Program-made: the position numbers and the translations under genes
Shown here: positions 5,892-7,292 of the stretch, one piece after another
How the letters are laid out: each line of letters opens with the position of its first letter
How positions within the stretch are numbered: the first letter of the stretch is position 1
Assembly (NCBI GenBank): GCA_028711795.1
Contig: JAQTRN010000047.1
Span: forward strand, 1-7,292
Length of the DNA: 7,292 nt
Source: Dehalococcoidales bacterium
GTDB lineage: Bacteria > Chloroflexota > Dehalococcoidia > Dehalococcoidales > JAQTRN01
Direction of reading: 5' to 3'
The notes under the pieces: model-generated
What the model was told of the DNA's origin: nothing
Seen by the model: the letters and a program-made list of their open reading frames with translations, nothing else
The model's database searches: none

Positions 5892-6575
5892 ATGAAGGGC
5901 GCTATTAAGATAGGACGGATAGCCGGCATTGAAATCAGCGTACACTACACCTGGATACTGGCCTTTTTGCTTTTCACCTGGCTCCTGGCCTCGGCATTTT
6001 TCCCACAGTCTTACCCGAACTGGAGCGCAGCCGCCTACTGGATCACCGGAGCGCTGGCCGCTCTCCTGCTCTTCATCTCGGTCTTAATTCACGAGATCGC
6101 CCATTCCCTGGTGGCGAAAGCGCGGGGCCTCCCGGTGAAGGGAATCACCCTCTTCATTTTCGGCGGGGTGAGCAACATCGAGAGCGAACCGGACAAACCC
6201 AAGGTCGAATTCGCTATGTCCATCGTCGGCCCACTTTCCAGTCTGGTCCTGGCCGGCATACTCTATGGAATATTTCTGTTAGTGCCCGCTCAAGACAGCC
6301 CACTGGGAGCGATACTAAGATACCTGGCCATAGCTAATGCTTGGCTGGCGGCCTTTAATATTTTACCCGGCTTCCCCCTCGATGGCGGCCGGGTGTTACG
6401 CTCTATAATCTGGGGGGCCACCGGTAACCTCGTTCGGGCAACCAACATCGCAACCACGGTAGGCCAGGTCTTCGCCTGGCTGTTTATTGGCTTCGGCGTT
6501 TTTCAGTTACTGGCTGGTAATTTTCTGGGAGGTCTATGGATCGCTATTATCGGCTGGTTCCAATGGCGCCGCTGA
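5892..6575 (+). CDS. Site-2 protease (M50) membrane domain, frameshifted before its CBS tail
   Basis: A 227-residue polytopic membrane metalloprotease of the M50 family, which cuts substrates within the membrane. The zinc site is visible: HEIAH (67-71) in LLLFISVLIHEIAHSLVAKA supplies two histidines and the general base E68, and D164 in FNILPGFPLDGGRVLR is the third ligand. IFGGV (89-93) and the GPLSS turn (113-117) are family features. About six hydrophobic segments can be drawn. The ATG at 5892 has GAGG at 5883-5886, five bases away. The frame ends at TGA 6573-6575 after GLWIAIIGWFQWRR, exactly where family members of the CBS-bearing type continue from IGWF into a soluble linker. The missing continuation is present in the +1 frame from about 6562, so the last four residues are probably frameshift-derived. 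The real product is likely about 377 residues, if the frames are joined. Confidence 0.92.
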   Translation: MKGAIKIGRIAGIEISVHYTWILAFLLFTWLLASAFFPQSYPNWSAAAYWITGALAALLLFISVLIHEIAHSLVAKARGLPVKGITLFIFGGVSNIESEPDKPKVEFAMSIVGPLSSLVLAGILYGIFLLVPAQDSPLGAILRYLAIANAWLAAFNILPGFPLDGGRVLRSIIWGATGNLVRATNIATTVGQVFAWLFIGFGVFQLLAGNFLGGLWIAIIGWFQWRR

Positions 6576-7026
6576 GGCCAGCCGCCGGGAAATAATTACG
6601 CAGAACCAGTTGAGCGGGGTACCAGTAAAAGAAATCATGGACAGCCACCCGGAGACTATCAGCCCGGACACATCGGTCGCGGACCTGGTGCACAACGTTT
6701 TCGTACAACACCGCCGCCGGGCGGCGCCGGTCACTCAGGGAGAGCGCCTGCTGGGGATCGTGACTCTCACCGACGTCAAGGAATTACCGCAGCAGAAATG
6801 GGCCCAGACAACGGTGGATAAGATCATGACCCGCGAGCCGCTATATAGTGTTGATACCAGTGACGACCTGAATTCAGCATTGAAACTACTGGCCAAGCAT
6901 GACCTTAACCAGGTCGTCGTAGTCCACGAGGGACAACTGGTAGGACTGCTTAACCGCGCTGACATCATCCGTTACCTGCAGGTCAACCAGGAGTTAAGCC
7001 TGGGCACCAGCAAACGGCCTTCGTAA
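6487..7026 (+). CDS. CBS-domain pair, C-terminal part of the split site-2 protease
   Basis: The frame is open from a TTG at 6487, but its first 25 residues only re-read the last membrane helix of the protease out of frame; meaningful sequence begins near 6562 with NGAAEASRREI. From there two CBS repeats follow: one from VPVKEIMDSHPETI to VTLTDVKEL, the other from VDKIMTREPLYSV to LVGLLNRADIIRYL, ending in TAA 7024-7026. CBS pairs bind adenine nucleotides and in M50 proteins are thought to tune activity by energy state. No good start with a Shine-Dalgarno site stands before the CBS pair (TTG 6610 and ATG 6637 are the candidates), which argues that this was one gene with the preceding M50 domain. 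Either a sequencing or assembly indel, a true mutation, or recoding explains the split. Independent translation cannot be excluded. Confidence 0.8.
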   Translation: MASAFFSYWLVIFWEVYGSLLSAGSNGAAEASRREIITQNQLSGVPVKEIMDSHPETISPDTSVADLVHNVFVQHRRRAAPVTQGERLLGIVTLTDVKELPQQKWAQTTVDKIMTREPLYSVDTSDDLNSALKLLAKHDLNQVVVVHEGQLVGLLNRADIIRYLQVNQELSLGTSKRPS

Positions 7027-7043
7027 AACCGGACAATCGTTCA

Positions 7044-7079
7044 AAGGCGGAATGGGCCGCTAGCTCCATTCTCCGCCTT
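7044..7079. terminator. Hairpin between convergent genes, possible bidirectional terminator
   Basis: AAGGCGG (7044-7050) pairs with CCGCCTT (7073-7079), and AATGG (7051-7055) pairs with CCATT (7066-7070). Together this is a 12-bp stem with a two-base bulge (7071-7072) and a ten-base loop. It starts 17 bases after the CBS frame stops and includes the recG stop codon. On the minus strand the stem ends in TTT; on the plus strand no T-run follows. A role in ending both transcripts is inferred. Confidence 0.5.
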
Positions 7080-7292
7080 CGGCGGGCCAGGTACGGACCA
7101 GTTCTTTAACCAGGGACCGATGTTCGGGGGCCTTCAGGTCAGGATCATTTTCAAATAGTCTTATAGCTTCACTACGGGCTGTCTCCAGCAGGGCTATGTC
7201 TGAGAGCCGCGCCATACGCAACTCCGGCAAGCCACTCTGCCGGGTGCCGAAGAACTCCCCCGGGCCGCGTAGCTTAAGGTCTGCCTCCGCCA
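7060..7292 (-). CDS. recG: ATP-dependent DNA helicase RecG, C-terminal fragment (5' part outside window)
   Basis: The minus-strand frame enters from the right edge (first full codon ends at 7290) and stops at TAG 7062-7060, giving 76 residues. AEADLKLRGPGEFFGTRQSG near its start is the TRG (translocation in RecG) motif region, with the invariant RGPGE and GTRQSG; it is diagnostic of RecG. The rest (LPELRMARLSDIALLETARSEAIRLFENDPDL) is the usual C-terminal helical end, where most members close with DP.L before a short tail. RecG unwinds branched DNA, regressing stalled forks and processing recombination and R-loop structures. The helicase core and wedge domain lie outside. It converges on the site-2 protease gene with a 33-bp gap. 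Confidence 0.95.
   Translation of the reverse strand, partial: AEADLKLRGPGEFFGTRQSGLPELRMARLSDIALLETARSEAIRLFENDPDLKAPEHRSLVKELVRTWPAEGGEWS

Noticed and set aside
6555..6575. Classical programmed frameshift signal in the site-2 protease
   Set aside because: No X-XXY-YYZ heptamer and no prfB-like CTT-TGA are present; the stop context is CGC-TGA. The frame change itself is kept as a finding, but not a known recoding signal.
7073..7085. CCGCC-TTC-GGCGG hairpin as an alternative structure competing with the terminator stem
   Set aside because: It lies inside the recG coding sequence, has a three-base loop, and probably reflects GC-rich codons; there is no support for an attenuation switch.

Overview
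The window looks like a chromosomal housekeeping stretch of a free-living bacterium with moderately high G+C. The gene complement and protein flavour (Lrp/AsnC regulator next to a class I aminotransferase, a compact TrpRS with four cysteines, a site-2 protease carrying a CBS pair, small DUF4190-like membrane protein) fit an uncultured member of the Chloroflexota, most likely Dehalococcoidia. This placement is inference from protein style, not a database result. I see no mobile element, tRNA, rRNA or CRISPR array.

Layout. (1) Positions 3-1642, plus strand: the C-terminal ligand-binding part of an Lrp/AsnC regulator, then 35 bp later a complete PLP-dependent aminotransferase; probably one operon for amino-acid transamination. 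(2) Positions 1643-2729, plus strand: an intergenic region with a near-consensus promoter and an inverted repeat in the leader, then a membrane-anchored, coiled-coil, trypsin-like protein whose catalytic histidine is replaced by glutamine. (3) Positions 2755-5694, minus strand: a probable operon read argS - trpS - small membrane protein, with gaps of about 30 bp and a good promoter at 5731-5759. (4) Positions 5803-7026, plus strand: a divergently transcribed site-2 (M50) protease whose CBS-domain tail lies in another reading frame, so the gene is frameshifted or recoded near 6561. (5) Positions 7060-7292, minus strand: the C-terminal end of RecG, cut by the window edge.

Both convergent junctions (2746-2773 and 7044-7079) hold a GC-rich hairpin that reaches into the 3' end of the minus-strand gene, which may act as a bidirectional terminator. 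The points most worth a second look are the predicted pseudoprotease, the split site-2 protease, and the Cys-x20-Cys-x6-Cys-x2-Cys signature in TrpRS that predicts a [4Fe-4S] cluster. I did not find a convincing new multi-gene system here.
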